A stretch of 26,678 nucleotides of DNA from CAZFUY01 sp964522445 (lineage in GTDB: Bacteria; Pseudomonadota; Gammaproteobacteria; SZUA-229): positions 1-26,678 of the forward strand of contig CAZFUY010000032.1 of NCBI GenBank assembly GCA_964522445.1. The letters are read 5' to 3'. The translations under genes were made by a program, and so were the position numbers. Positions 16,895-24,995 of the stretch are shown here, piece after piece (position 1 is the first letter of the stretch; every line of letters starts with the position of its first letter). The notes below the pieces were generated by a model. The model searched no databases, was not told the DNA's origin, and saw only the letters and a list, made by a program, of their open reading frames with translations.

Positions 16895-17868
16895 TACAGC
16901 CCCGCCTGAATGGCTTCGCCGTGACTATGGCATTCAATGCAACTGCCACCAGTAATATGCACACCAGAAAGCCCATTACCTGTATCCACATCACCCTGGT
17001 TTTGCAATGTTTCCATATTATGACAGAGCACACATAGCTGTGAATAATCATCACCAGTGATACGCACTGAATAGGGTTGCTCACGTAATACTGGATCAAG
17101 CAGACTGCTACCCTTATCAGACTGATCAATAATTAGTTTTATATTATCTGTACCGTGCATGGCATGGCAGTCTGTGCATTCAACTCGACTACTATAAATA
17201 TAATTATTGCGTAACCCCGCATAGGTGCCAGCACCGGTTGAATTTATTTCACCGTGTTTATCAATCAGTGTGTATGCATCTTCAATGGCAATTAATGGAT
17301 CATCAAACGTTTTATTAGTAATGGGGAAATTTATTTGTTGATGATCACTGTTATGGCAACGCAAACAAAAATCTGCACCACTTGCATAGGGTGATTCAAT
17401 ACCATTTACATCCGGGTAACGCGTGAGATCACGATTAATTTCAAACACGCCATCCATATCAGAAGCATAGTGACAGTCCAGACATTGTTTATCCTGCAAT
17501 ACAGTGTCGATACCCGCTATAAAATCATGTTTATGATTTCCAGTTTGTATAGGCGCACTGGGTAAATCTGTATTGTTATGACATATTACACACTGCCGTT
17601 CTTTATCTGTGCCATTGCTACCATGGCAGCCGGTACAGGTGTCATGCCCCCTGTCTTTTACAATATTACGAATACTATCTGCATTTTGATGAATAATCCC
17701 AATGGCATGACAGGCATCACAATCGGTTAATCCCCAGGCCGCACCACCGCCTCCATGTTGTGAATCAAGTAACAGATCAGTATCAGCCGATAAATTATTT
17801 TCAGTATTATTGCTACTGTTACAGGCAACGACCATTAACAATAAAAAACAGATTAGTATGCGATGCAT
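16894..17868 (-). CDS. Octahaem cytochrome c lipoprotein
   Basis: A 324-residue protein with a lipoprotein signal (LMVVAC, lipid Cys16) and a Ser/Asn-rich linker without an Asp at +2, which fits outer-membrane sorting. Eight CxxCH motifs start at 50, 78, 93, 129, 168, 231, 279 and 310. CTDCHAMHG at 231 is of the doubled-CxxCH kind. Located next to a septahaem cytochrome and a barrel gene, it is the best candidate in the cluster for the outer-membrane cytochrome that sits at or in the barrel, as lipoprotein cytochromes do in porin-cytochrome conduits. That role is inferred from features and order, not homology. Confidence 0.9.
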   Translation of the reverse strand: MHRILICFLLLMVVACNSSNNTENNLSADTDLLLDSQHGGGGAAWGLTDCDACHAIGIIHQNADSIRNIVKDRGHDTCTGCHGSNGTDKERQCVICHNNTDLPSAPIQTGNHKHDFIAGIDTVLQDKQCLDCHYASDMDGVFEINRDLTRYPDVNGIESPYASGADFCLRCHNSDHQQINFPITNKTFDDPLIAIEDAYTLIDKHGEINSTGAGTYAGLRNNYIYSSRVECTDCHAMHGTDNIKLIIDQSDKGSSLLDPVLREQPYSVRITGDDYSQLCVLCHNMETLQNQGDVDTGNGLSGVHITGGSCIECHSHGEAIQAGL

Positions 17869-18470
17869 TATCTGATTCTCCTGTGACAGTCGCTACAGTA
17901 ATTTGCCTGATGACAGCTTCCACATTTTGCCGGTGCTATACGAGCATCAAGACCATGCAGTGTTTTGTATCCCAGTTTATGCGTATTTAAACCCGTGGTT
18001 GTGCGTCTGAAATGACAGTCTGTACAAAAAGATAATTGTTTATGACACTCATTACAGGTCTGCTGATTATGTTGAGCATCTTCTGCATGAGCCGTGCTGT
18101 AATCATAATTATGATCCTGCGGCCAGACAGTCGATGGATCGGGATGACACAGACGACACTCTGACGGCGCATTTATTTTATCGACATGACAATCATGACA
18201 AATAGCTTCCAGTGATTCATTATTTATCTGGCTAAGCGGTTTAAGTATTTTCTCATCATGAATGGTATTTTTAGTAAAGGGATGACACAACATACAGGCA
18301 TCACCATTCTGTTCCATAATTTCCATGTGCGGTTTATGCGGGTAAAAAATATCATTGCGATCATTGCGTAATTCCCACCAGGTTTTTTCTTTCTCCTCTA
18401 CCTCATCATTATCAGCAATTACCGGCAATGAAAAAATCATAAAGAACAGAATGAGAAGATGCTTTATCAT
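17868..18470 (-). CDS. Septahaem periplasmic cytochrome c
   Basis: A compact exported protein of 200 residues with a signal peptide (cleavage near A19) and seven CxxCH motifs at 59, 91, 105, 139, 149, 183 and 192. That is about one haem per 26 mature residues, which suggests a wire-like stack. Spacing between motifs is very short (C149 follows H143 by six residues; C192 follows H187 by five). It overlaps the lipoprotein gene by one base (TAATG) and the barrel gene by four. By position it would be the periplasmic partner of the barrel, comparable in role (not sequence) to MtrA-type proteins. Confidence 0.9.
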   Translation of the reverse strand: MIKHLLILFFMIFSLPVIADNDEVEEKEKTWWELRNDRNDIFYPHKPHMEIMEQNGDACMLCHPFTKNTIHDEKILKPLSQINNESLEAICHDCHVDKINAPSECRLCHPDPSTVWPQDHNYDYSTAHAEDAQHNQQTCNECHKQLSFCTDCHFRRTTTGLNTHKLGYKTLHGLDARIAPAKCGSCHQANYCSDCHRRIR

Positions 18471-19705
18471 TTTCTGCTCCTGATACGATCATCAAATCTA
18501 TAGCTGAGATTAAAACCAAGCTGGTATTCATTTTTTTTATTATTGTTATAAATATAACGCGCATTAAAATCTACAAACAAACTTGAACTTAACATATGCT
18601 CTGCACGCGCTTCCAGCGCAAGTGTTGTATTATTTTCTGCTGATTGTTGTTTATGCTGGTATTGCACAGCAGCATTAAAATAACCGCGTAATGTTGCTGA
18701 AATATTTTTATTGATACCCAGGTAAAGACTATGAATATAATCATCCTGTAATATCAGACTATCCCATTGAGCTTTCCAGTCTAAATTTTTATTGTTATTT
18801 TTTTTCTTATCAAAACCAAGACTAAGCCCATAGCCATCGTTACCATATTCTCGCCATACTTTTCGACCACGAATATAATATTGTTTATTCCATTTGTAGT
18901 TACGAAAAAAATCTGCCTGTAAAACAGACTGGCTTCCATTCGCATAAACAGAATAAAACTGTTCCTTAAAACTTAGATAACTCTGCTTAGGCTGCCATGT
19001 TATAAAACTAACACGTGCCAGCCCATAATCTTCTGAATGAGCCTGAACAACAGCATTTATAGATTCGGTGTATTTATTATCCGTGATATAACTGCCACTG
19101 AAAATCATCTCAAGCTGGTTAAATTTATTGTTATCCAGTTGTCCTTCAGATGAAACACCCCAGTGAATATAATTCTGTTCTTCATCGCTTTTAATTTGTT
19201 GCCAACCAATATAACTATCGAGTTTATTTATTAATGATGTTTTTTTATAACTCACATGATGATTTATATCAGCGCCATAAATTCTATGCGCATCAATCGT
19301 ATTATAATTTTCTATCTGTAAAGGCTTGCCGCTATAAAAACCCGCCCGCCATTCTTTTTGCTGGTAGTTAACAACGGCACCATCCAGCATGTAATAACCC
19401 AGTTTATCTGAACGATTAAAACGACCTAGCGTATAATCAATAGCCGCTATTTTATGAGTAAAAAATAATTGTCTTATATCTGAATGATTTTTATTTTCTT
19501 CATGCTTAAGATCAAACTGAAAGCCTGCATTCATATTATTTTTAAGCCAGTTAATCTCTGCCTGTTCTTCAATACGATTGATTGAATCATAAGCGCCATG
19601 ATCTATTTTTAGAAGTGTATCCAGTCGACCTGAAACCAGGCTATGAACAACAGGTGAATAGCTAATAATTGTCATGCATATAAAGCCAAGTTTAAAATAC
19701 TTCAC
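18467..19705 (-). CDS. Outer-membrane beta-barrel protein, putative porin of a cytochrome conduit
   Basis: A 412-residue protein with a signal peptide (cleavage near S22) and no CxxCH. The rest is repeated amphipathic strands rich in Tyr, Trp, Phe and Gln, such as YTLGRFNRSDKLGYYMLDGA, KQYYIRGRKVWREYG and a final strand of the form YQLGFNLSYRFDD, as expected of a transmembrane barrel. It is shorter than MtrB but near the size of barrels in Geobacter porin-cytochrome clusters. The Met-Lys start overlaps the preceding stop by one base. It lies directly before the septahaem and lipoprotein octahaem genes, which supports a conduit role. A solute porin unrelated to cytochromes is the alternative. 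Confidence 0.75.
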   Translation of the reverse strand: MKYFKLGFICMTIISYSPVVHSLVSGRLDTLLKIDHGAYDSINRIEEQAEINWLKNNMNAGFQFDLKHEENKNHSDIRQLFFTHKIAAIDYTLGRFNRSDKLGYYMLDGAVVNYQQKEWRAGFYSGKPLQIENYNTIDAHRIYGADINHHVSYKKTSLINKLDSYIGWQQIKSDEEQNYIHWGVSSEGQLDNNKFNQLEMIFSGSYITDNKYTESINAVVQAHSEDYGLARVSFITWQPKQSYLSFKEQFYSVYANGSQSVLQADFFRNYKWNKQYYIRGRKVWREYGNDGYGLSLGFDKKKNNNKNLDWKAQWDSLILQDDYIHSLYLGINKNISATLRGYFNAAVQYQHKQQSAENNTTLALEARAEHMLSSSLFVDFNARYIYNNNKKNEYQLGFNLSYRFDDRIRSRK

Positions 19706-19920
19706 TACTCACCAATATAAAAATCATCACGACGTTTTTTTAGTGTGGCCCAGGCAACGATAGAGCCAAGAGCAATAACACAACTGCCACAGGTACTACA
19801 ACGCCCCTGTGATGTCAGTGTACAGTTAGTGGTTATGGCAATATGCCCCAGAGCAAATCCAGCGCCCGCCATCCAGGGCATTACTTTATTAAAGGTTGAT
19901 TTATTTTTTTTCTGTTTCAT
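19705..19920 (-). CDS. Small two-helix membrane protein with four cysteines
   Basis: A 71-residue protein with a basic N-terminus, a hydrophobic helix (about 13-31), a short loop holding C33, C41, C44 and C47 (CSTCGSC), a second helix (about 46-60) and a basic tail (KKRRDD). Positive charges at both ends place the cysteine loop in the periplasm. AAGG precedes the ATG, and its stop overlaps the barrel gene start by one base, so it is a real gene of the operon. I do not recognise the family. The CxxCxxC loop could bind a metal or act in thiol exchange with apocytochromes; both are guesses. Confidence 0.75.
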   Translation of the reverse strand: MKQKKNKSTFNKVMPWMAGAGFALGHIAITTNCTLTSQGRCSTCGSCVIALGSIVAWATLKKRRDDFYIGE

Positions 19921-19956
19921 AAACTATGCCTTGATTATTCCTGTTTCAGAAATGAT

Positions 19957-19992
19957 ATTGCCGTGGAACAGTATTCACTTTTCCACGGCAAT
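19957..19992. terminator. Perfect 12-bp stem-loop between the large cytochrome gene and the downstream operon
   Basis: ATTGCCGTGGAA (19957-19968) and TTCCACGGCAAT (19981-19992) form a perfect stem with a 12-nt loop. It begins 26 nt after the stop of the 981-residue cytochrome. On the minus strand it is followed by ATCATTTC rather than a U-run. That argues for partial termination, attenuation or mRNA end protection rather than a strong intrinsic terminator. Confidence 0.6.
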
Positions 19993-20017
19993 AATTAGTT
20001 ACAGAAAATAGAGTGGT

Positions 20018-22963
20018 CTATTTTTTCTTTCTGAATCCGAAGATAAAAAAAGCAAACAAGAGACTCAGCAACCAGGGTGCTGAACCACCGCCGCCACTAT
20101 CAGATGACTCAGCACTCGTTGTTACAGAAACATTACTTTCATCAGCCGCTGCAATTGTGTAATAGCTGAAATGACTGGTCTTAAATACCAGATAGCCATC
20201 TTCTGCACTGCTCTGTGGATTTAGTAAAATAATATTTGATGAATCAATGCTGCTCCATTGCTGACCATCAGTCGATGTAATTAATTTAATTTTATCTACA
20301 TCTGTTTCTGATCCTGTGTAAGGCAATTTAACCAGCACATTGGCATTACCAAAGTTGCTGACATCATCACCATTGGTATCCGTTGCCTGTAGCGAGAAAA
20401 CAGCGGCATTCAATCCACCAAAACCAGAATTGGCTGCTGCATTAATCACGTCATTATCCGCCATGGATATTTTGAATTGATACGTCGGGAATACCAGTCT
20501 GGTCTGACTATTAACCATAGGCATTAGCGATACTTTGCGTAAAGTGGAATCACCATAAGTGGGTGAAAAAACAAACAGTTCATCACCTGACAGCTGATTG
20601 AGTATATCGATATGTTCCTGATTTTTTATACCTGCAAGACCTGCGGCTTCTACCAGATTATGCAGATCAACTTTGCCAGACATAACAGGTGCAATATCGG
20701 CATTTAAAATACTTAAAGAAGGATTCATTCGTGTGCTATATAAAACATCGGCAACATTAATAGACACAACACCATTGGCATCGGCCTTCATGTAGTCCAT
20801 GCCCAGTTCAATAATCCCATTTTCAATTAAACGCATATCAGGCACTGTAAAGATATCCATGCTATTCGTTGTACCCAGCACACTGTCATCCGCAATCAGG
20901 GCACTGAACGCACCATTTTGTTTGCGTGTATGACAATCATCACATTGCAGAGATTCAGCAGCAGTACGTGTATTGTGATTCATAATGTACTGATTAGATT
21001 CAATCAGCACCATGACTGCTTCAGGATTTTCTATGCCTTTCGCTTTAAACACCTTGTTATAGGCATTACGCAATGCCAGGTAACCAGCATAGTCACTGGG
21101 ATCACCAAAACGAATACTGCCATGAGAAACACGTGCGCTAACTTCAGCCAGCGCCACTCCTGTTTCAGGATCAACAATGACACCATACATATCGTCAGAT
21201 GGCATCACCATACCCGGCATAGATGTGGTATCGCCACCACGTAACTCAAATACACTGTTACGCTCTGTTTTATTTAAAATGCGACCCGTTGTTTTATCTT
21301 TCCAGTAAGCACGATCTCGCTGTGCATAAGGAATGATGCGTAGCTCTCCATCTTCTTCCTGACGGTAACGATACATAATGGGCAAGGTTCTGCCGCGACG
21401 ACCTGCTTTATCTGTAATATGGCAAGCCTGACAGGTCATAACATCCAGATGTGTCTGCGTAATACGTGTCAGTGAATCTGCTGTATAGCCAAACATATCT
21501 CCCTTAACTTTCCAGCGTTCCAGATGTGCATTAAGCATGCTGTCCTGACCAGAAGGAATCGCAGGTGCTTCTGCATCATCATGGCAATACACACAGCTCA
21601 TCGCATTAGGTTTGTAATCCAGGTCATTACGCAGATCCATATCAGAATTTCCTTTCAGGAAATTATGATTAGCATCCAGATCTACATTGGCATAATCCGG
21701 TTTATAAAAATTTCTTGAATGACATGAATTACAGTTTTCAATGGGGCGTTCAACGCCATCTTCTGTCCAGGTTAAGCCCTTATGAACATCATCCATGTAG
21801 TCTTCTATCAGCAAACCATCTTCATCATAAGAGGCCGCTGCATCTTCACCAAAACCATAGAAACCACGGCGTGAATTACTGGTGCTGTGACAGGCCATGC
21901 AGTTTTCATTTTCAGGGAAACGCAGCATGGGAATTTCTACTTTGCGGTTTTCATCAAAGGCATCCGCATTCCAGTTAATTAAAGGTTCACCATCAGCATT
22001 AAGATTTAATGCATAATTGGGTTCAGTTCCCATATGTATCGCATCTTCCGATGCCGTATCACGACTGAAATTAAGCAGTGTTTTATCATTGGCTGGATCA
22101 GCCGTGTTATTCAGATTCAAAAATTCCAGAATACCCGTTCCCGCATACTTGAAAAACCCCTGTCTTACCAGCATTGTTCTACGCAGTTCTTTGGCATGAC
22201 TTGTTGCACTACTGGCAGTATCTTCACCTGTATCAGGGTCAGCAGTAACTAACTGTGGATCTGTTTTAATCATTGCATTTCTATCAGCATGACAAAGAAA
22301 ACAGTCTGCCTCTACTACGCCACTTTTTTTCCAGTCCCATTGAGCTATTGAATCATCAGAAGTCGATTGATTATTTGCATCCGTACCGCGATTAAAATAA
22401 TCACCATCAAATTGCGCAACCGTTGATGGATCGGTTTTATCATAACGTTTGCCGTTACGATCTTTTTCCATCCAGCCACCCCCTGTGTGACAACCGACGC
22501 AACGCTGTACCCAGCCGGCTGTTCCTTTGTCTGCAAAATCAGCTTCACTGGCATTGGATTTTTTTGCCAGACGATCCGGGTTGCTGCTACCCATGCAGTT
22601 ATAACCACCAAAATATCCCGGTGAAACGAGAACAGGTAAACCATGCTCTTTACCAAAGTCATCATGTGCTTCATTGCGTCCCATTTCAAAATGAAAAGCA
22701 GAGGTAATGGCTTCATAATCATGACATCCCCCAGTACCACAGGTCATTTTGGAACTGTAGGCTTTACCACTATCAAGTACATGTGCGCCCTGTTCATCCA
22801 GCAATGGAATAGCGGGGTGCATTACCGCTTCAGCCTGAACACTAAAATTTATTGAAAGCAAACCCGATATAATTATTAATTTCGAGAATAAATTAGTCCA
22901 AATATTATTTTTTTTGAAACCATTCCTGCTAATTGCTGGTCTACCTGATTCACCAATCTTCAT
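20018..22963 (-). CDS. Large octahaem cytochrome c with GlyGly-CTERM-like surface anchor
   Basis: A 981-residue exported protein. A long N-region precedes the signal helix (about 26-45, cleavage near A44). Seven CxxCH motifs start at 155, 221, 355, 411, 457, 511 and 674, plus an expanded CGTGGCH at 75-81, so eight haems. Residues 800-940 look like a beta-rich domain ending FKTSHFSYYTIAAAD, a pattern common in surface proteins. The C-terminus (956-981) is GGGGSAPWLLSLLF, a hydrophobic helix, then FRKKK: the three-part GlyGly-CTERM sorting tail recognised by rhombosortase. Export to the cell surface is therefore likely. It is the first gene after the minus-strand sigma-54 promoter, 97 nt before the next gene. 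It might be terminal reductase, oxidase or electron acceptor. Haem count alone does not place it in the tetrathionate reductase, hydroxylamine oxidoreductase or sulfite reductase families. Confidence 0.9.
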   Translation of the reverse strand: MKIGESGRPAISRNGFKKNNIWTNLFSKLIIISGLLSINFSVQAEAVMHPAIPLLDEQGAHVLDSGKAYSSKMTCGTGGCHDYEAITSAFHFEMGRNEAHDDFGKEHGLPVLVSPGYFGGYNCMGSSNPDRLAKKSNASEADFADKGTAGWVQRCVGCHTGGGWMEKDRNGKRYDKTDPSTVAQFDGDYFNRGTDANNQSTSDDSIAQWDWKKSGVVEADCFLCHADRNAMIKTDPQLVTADPDTGEDTASSATSHAKELRRTMLVRQGFFKYAGTGILEFLNLNNTADPANDKTLLNFSRDTASEDAIHMGTEPNYALNLNADGEPLINWNADAFDENRKVEIPMLRFPENENCMACHSTSNSRRGFYGFGEDAAASYDEDGLLIEDYMDDVHKGLTWTEDGVERPIENCNSCHSRNFYKPDYANVDLDANHNFLKGNSDMDLRNDLDYKPNAMSCVYCHDDAEAPAIPSGQDSMLNAHLERWKVKGDMFGYTADSLTRITQTHLDVMTCQACHITDKAGRRGRTLPIMYRYRQEEDGELRIIPYAQRDRAYWKDKTTGRILNKTERNSVFELRGGDTTSMPGMVMPSDDMYGVIVDPETGVALAEVSARVSHGSIRFGDPSDYAGYLALRNAYNKVFKAKGIENPEAVMVLIESNQYIMNHNTRTAAESLQCDDCHTRKQNGAFSALIADDSVLGTTNSMDIFTVPDMRLIENGIIELGMDYMKADANGVVSINVADVLYSTRMNPSLSILNADIAPVMSGKVDLHNLVEAAGLAGIKNQEHIDILNQLSGDELFVFSPTYGDSTLRKVSLMPMVNSQTRLVFPTYQFKISMADNDVINAAANSGFGGLNAAVFSLQATDTNGDDVSNFGNANVLVKLPYTGSETDVDKIKLITSTDGQQWSSIDSSNIILLNPQSSAEDGYLVFKTSHFSYYTIAAADESNVSVTTSAESSDSGGGGSAPWLLSLLFAFFIFGFRKKK

Positions 22964-23006
22964 TTTTAACTAGCCTTTATTTTTATCTACTCAATTGCCA
23001 GCTAAT

Positions 23007-23022
23007 AGCAATGCGCATGCCA
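23007..23022 (-). promoter_or_regulatory. Sigma-54 promoter for the cytochrome operon
   Basis: The minus-strand sequence is TGGCATGCGCATTGCT, matching TGGCACGNNNNTTGCW except for one base, with exact spacing. The predicted start is near 22996, about 33 nt upstream of the ATG at 22963. Confidence 0.8.
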
Positions 23023-23086
23023 AACTCAATTTCATTTATTTATCAATAAGATACAAAACAGGCAGATAGGAATATAAAAACAATAG

Positions 23087-23240
23087 GGTGATTTCACCTA
23101 ATATGGTGCGTGATTTCACACATAAAATAACAAATGCTTTTTTATAAAATATAATATTTCTTAAATTCAGAAATATTTCATTCATAAAATACTCAGCAAT
23201 AAAAACTGTGTGATATCACACAGATGGCGTGTTATTTCAC
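23087..23240. promoter_or_regulatory. Four palindromic operator sites, two pairs
   Basis: Site 1 is GGTGATTTCACC (23087-23098). Site 2 has core GTGATTTCAC (23110-23119). Site 3 is the perfect 18-bp palindrome CTGTGTGATATCACACAG (23206-23223). Site 4 is GTTATTTCAC (23231-23240), one mismatch from the core. Centres lie 22 bp apart in the first pair, 21 bp in the second, and 100 bp between sites 2 and 3. Paired sites two helical turns apart, 60-90 bp from each sigma-54 promoter, are the usual layout for an enhancer-binding activator. Confidence 0.8.
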
Positions 23241-23295
23241 CTGCTTTTTCTATCTTTTTTATTCTTTTATTTCTTAAGTTATTGATTTATATAGC

Positions 23296-23311
23296 TGGCA
23301 TTAAGATTGCA
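23296..23311 (+). promoter_or_regulatory. Sigma-54 promoter for the lipoprotein-barrel-thioredoxin operon
   Basis: TGGCATTAAGATTGCA has full -24 (TGGCA) and -12 (TTGCA) elements at the correct distance. The predicted start is near 23321, about 45 nt before the ATG at 23366. Confidence 0.8.
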
Positions 23312-23365
23312 TTTGTTAACGAAATTAAATGTATTAACTAAATGTATAGTAAAGGTTGTTTCACT

Positions 23366-24985
23366 ATGAAAATGTATAGATTTGCGCCACTTGCACTGGC
23401 AGTCAGTTGTTCAATAATTCTAACAGCATGCGGTGGCGGAGGTTCTGATAGCGGCACAACCGATGCCACGATAAGCGGCGCTATAGTCGCTGCACCTGTA
23501 GATGGCGCACAGGTTAGCGTAACTGATGTAAGCGGAAATCTGGTAGCAGGCCCGGTAAGCACAACAGCAGGGCAATACTCATTAATTATTCCTGCTGGCA
23601 GCCTGGGGCTGTCTCTGATTCTAAAATCTACAGGCGGCACATTTACAGATGAAGCAACGGGTAACAGTGGAAACGCCGGTGAAATGTCGGCCTACATGGC
23701 AGCCAATTCAATAAGTGGCAGCAGTTCCGTAAGCGCAACTCCCGGATCAACCATTGTTGCCGAGCTTGTTTTAACTCATAGCAAAACCCTGACTCAGGCA
23801 AAACAGGTTTTTGCTGATGCATTTGGTTACACACCTGATATTACAATTACACCGGCTGATGCAACAGATACCGCTACAGCCACTGCCAGCGATGAAGCAA
23901 AACTGGCCGGTTATCGAGCAGCAAGTTTTAGCCAGCTTGCTATGAACCTGGGTTTATCACAAGACAGTCAATTTGATATGTTCACCGCTCTGGCTAAAGA
24001 CTTATCCGACGATACTCTGGATGGTGTAGATGCTTCAGGTTCTATTAGCATAGGCAGTACAGGGCATAATCTTAATGCCAATATTCAAAATGACTTTTCA
24101 ACGGCACTGGTTAATTTCCATAGTAGCGTATATAACCAGACTGATATGGCAAATGATGAGATTGGCAATGTACCCTTTGCCAAAATAGCGCTAACCACAA
24201 ATTATAAGACTGAATATGTACCCGGCTCAATGGCCGCTATGGAAGGAAAAAGTACATTTCAGCTGCATATCACTAATCGCAGCGATGGCACTAATGTTAC
24301 TGGTGCAACCATTATGCTGATGCCAATGATGCACATGTCAACCATGACTCATAGCTCTCCTGTACCTGTAGCAGCGGTAAGCGAGGATGGCAATGGTTTA
24401 TACACAGCCACTGCTTATTATTTAATGGCATCCACCATGATGGACGGCACATCTATGGGCTTCTGGGATCTGGGCATTACAGCAAATGGTGAGTCTGCAC
24501 ATTTCTATCCCAGCGTAATGATGGCTATGGGCGACACTGTTAAAACTCGACTTAAAGGCCAGACCGACAAAATTGTAGATATGATGAGCATGAGTGTAAG
24601 CCGTGATTACAACATCTTTAAAGACAAACTCATGGCCAGCAGTGGTGCTTACAATTTCACTGTATTTATTGCCGCCAAAGAAAGCATGATGAGTTTTCCT
24701 GCTCTTATAGATGGCGACACCCTGACTTCAGGCATGGGCGGTACAAGTCTTCCTGTTACAAGCATTTTAGTTGAATTCTCTATTGATGACGGTGCCAACT
24801 GGACAACAGCAGTAGACGGCACAAACGGTACATGGGCAGCAACAGGACTAGCATTAACGGCCGGTCAGGAAAACCAGATAAGAGTTAGACTCACAGTTAA
24901 CGGCGAAGTAAAAACCACAGATGGTCTGGCAGCAGATGGCTCTAATGACTACGCCTCTTTCACAGTAACACCTGGCAGCATGTAA
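23366..24985 (+). CDS. Met/His-rich lipoprotein with YtkA/FixH-like domain
   Basis: A 539-residue lipoprotein (lipobox LTAC, lipid Cys22, then GGGGSDSG). The ATG at 23366 is preferred over 23342 because AAAGG lies ten bases upstream and the signal peptide is then of normal length. Residues 33-120 look like a carboxypeptidase-regulatory-type beta-sandwich (ISGAIVAAPVDGAQVSVTD). Residues 292-392 resemble a YtkA/FixH-like domain with the Met/His cluster MLMPMMHMSTMTH (317-329) and GLYTATAYYLMASTMM further on. Residues 460-530 look like another Ig-like fold (VEFSIDDGANWTTAVDG). The Met/His cluster would suit Cu(I) binding, which is inference. It is first in a three-gene operon under a sigma-54 promoter. 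Confidence 0.75.
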   Translation: MKMYRFAPLALAVSCSIILTACGGGGSDSGTTDATISGAIVAAPVDGAQVSVTDVSGNLVAGPVSTTAGQYSLIIPAGSLGLSLILKSTGGTFTDEATGNSGNAGEMSAYMAANSISGSSSVSATPGSTIVAELVLTHSKTLTQAKQVFADAFGYTPDITITPADATDTATATASDEAKLAGYRAASFSQLAMNLGLSQDSQFDMFTALAKDLSDDTLDGVDASGSISIGSTGHNLNANIQNDFSTALVNFHSSVYNQTDMANDEIGNVPFAKIALTTNYKTEYVPGSMAAMEGKSTFQLHITNRSDGTNVTGATIMLMPMMHMSTMTHSSPVPVAAVSEDGNGLYTATAYYLMASTMMDGTSMGFWDLGITANGESAHFYPSVMMAMGDTVKTRLKGQTDKIVDMMSMSVSRDYNIFKDKLMASSGAYNFTVFIAAKESMMSFPALIDGDTLTSGMGGTSLPVTSILVEFSIDDGANWTTAVDGTNGTWAATGLALTAGQENQIRVRLTVNGEVKTTDGLAADGSNDYASFTVTPGSM

Positions 24986-24995
24986 GGGACTTAAT

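Noticed and set aside
20918..22855. Several plus-strand open frames of 60-108 codons opposite the 981-residue cytochrome
   Set aside because: They lie wholly antisense to a clear multihaem gene, have no recognisable domains or ribosome sites, and are His/Cys-rich only because they mirror its codons.
23206..23223. CRP/FNR or NifA site
   Set aside because: TGTGA and TCACA are present but separated by 2 bp, not the 6 bp CRP needs. TGT-N10-ACA fits NifA at this site only; the feature shared with the other three sites is the GTGATWTCAC core.
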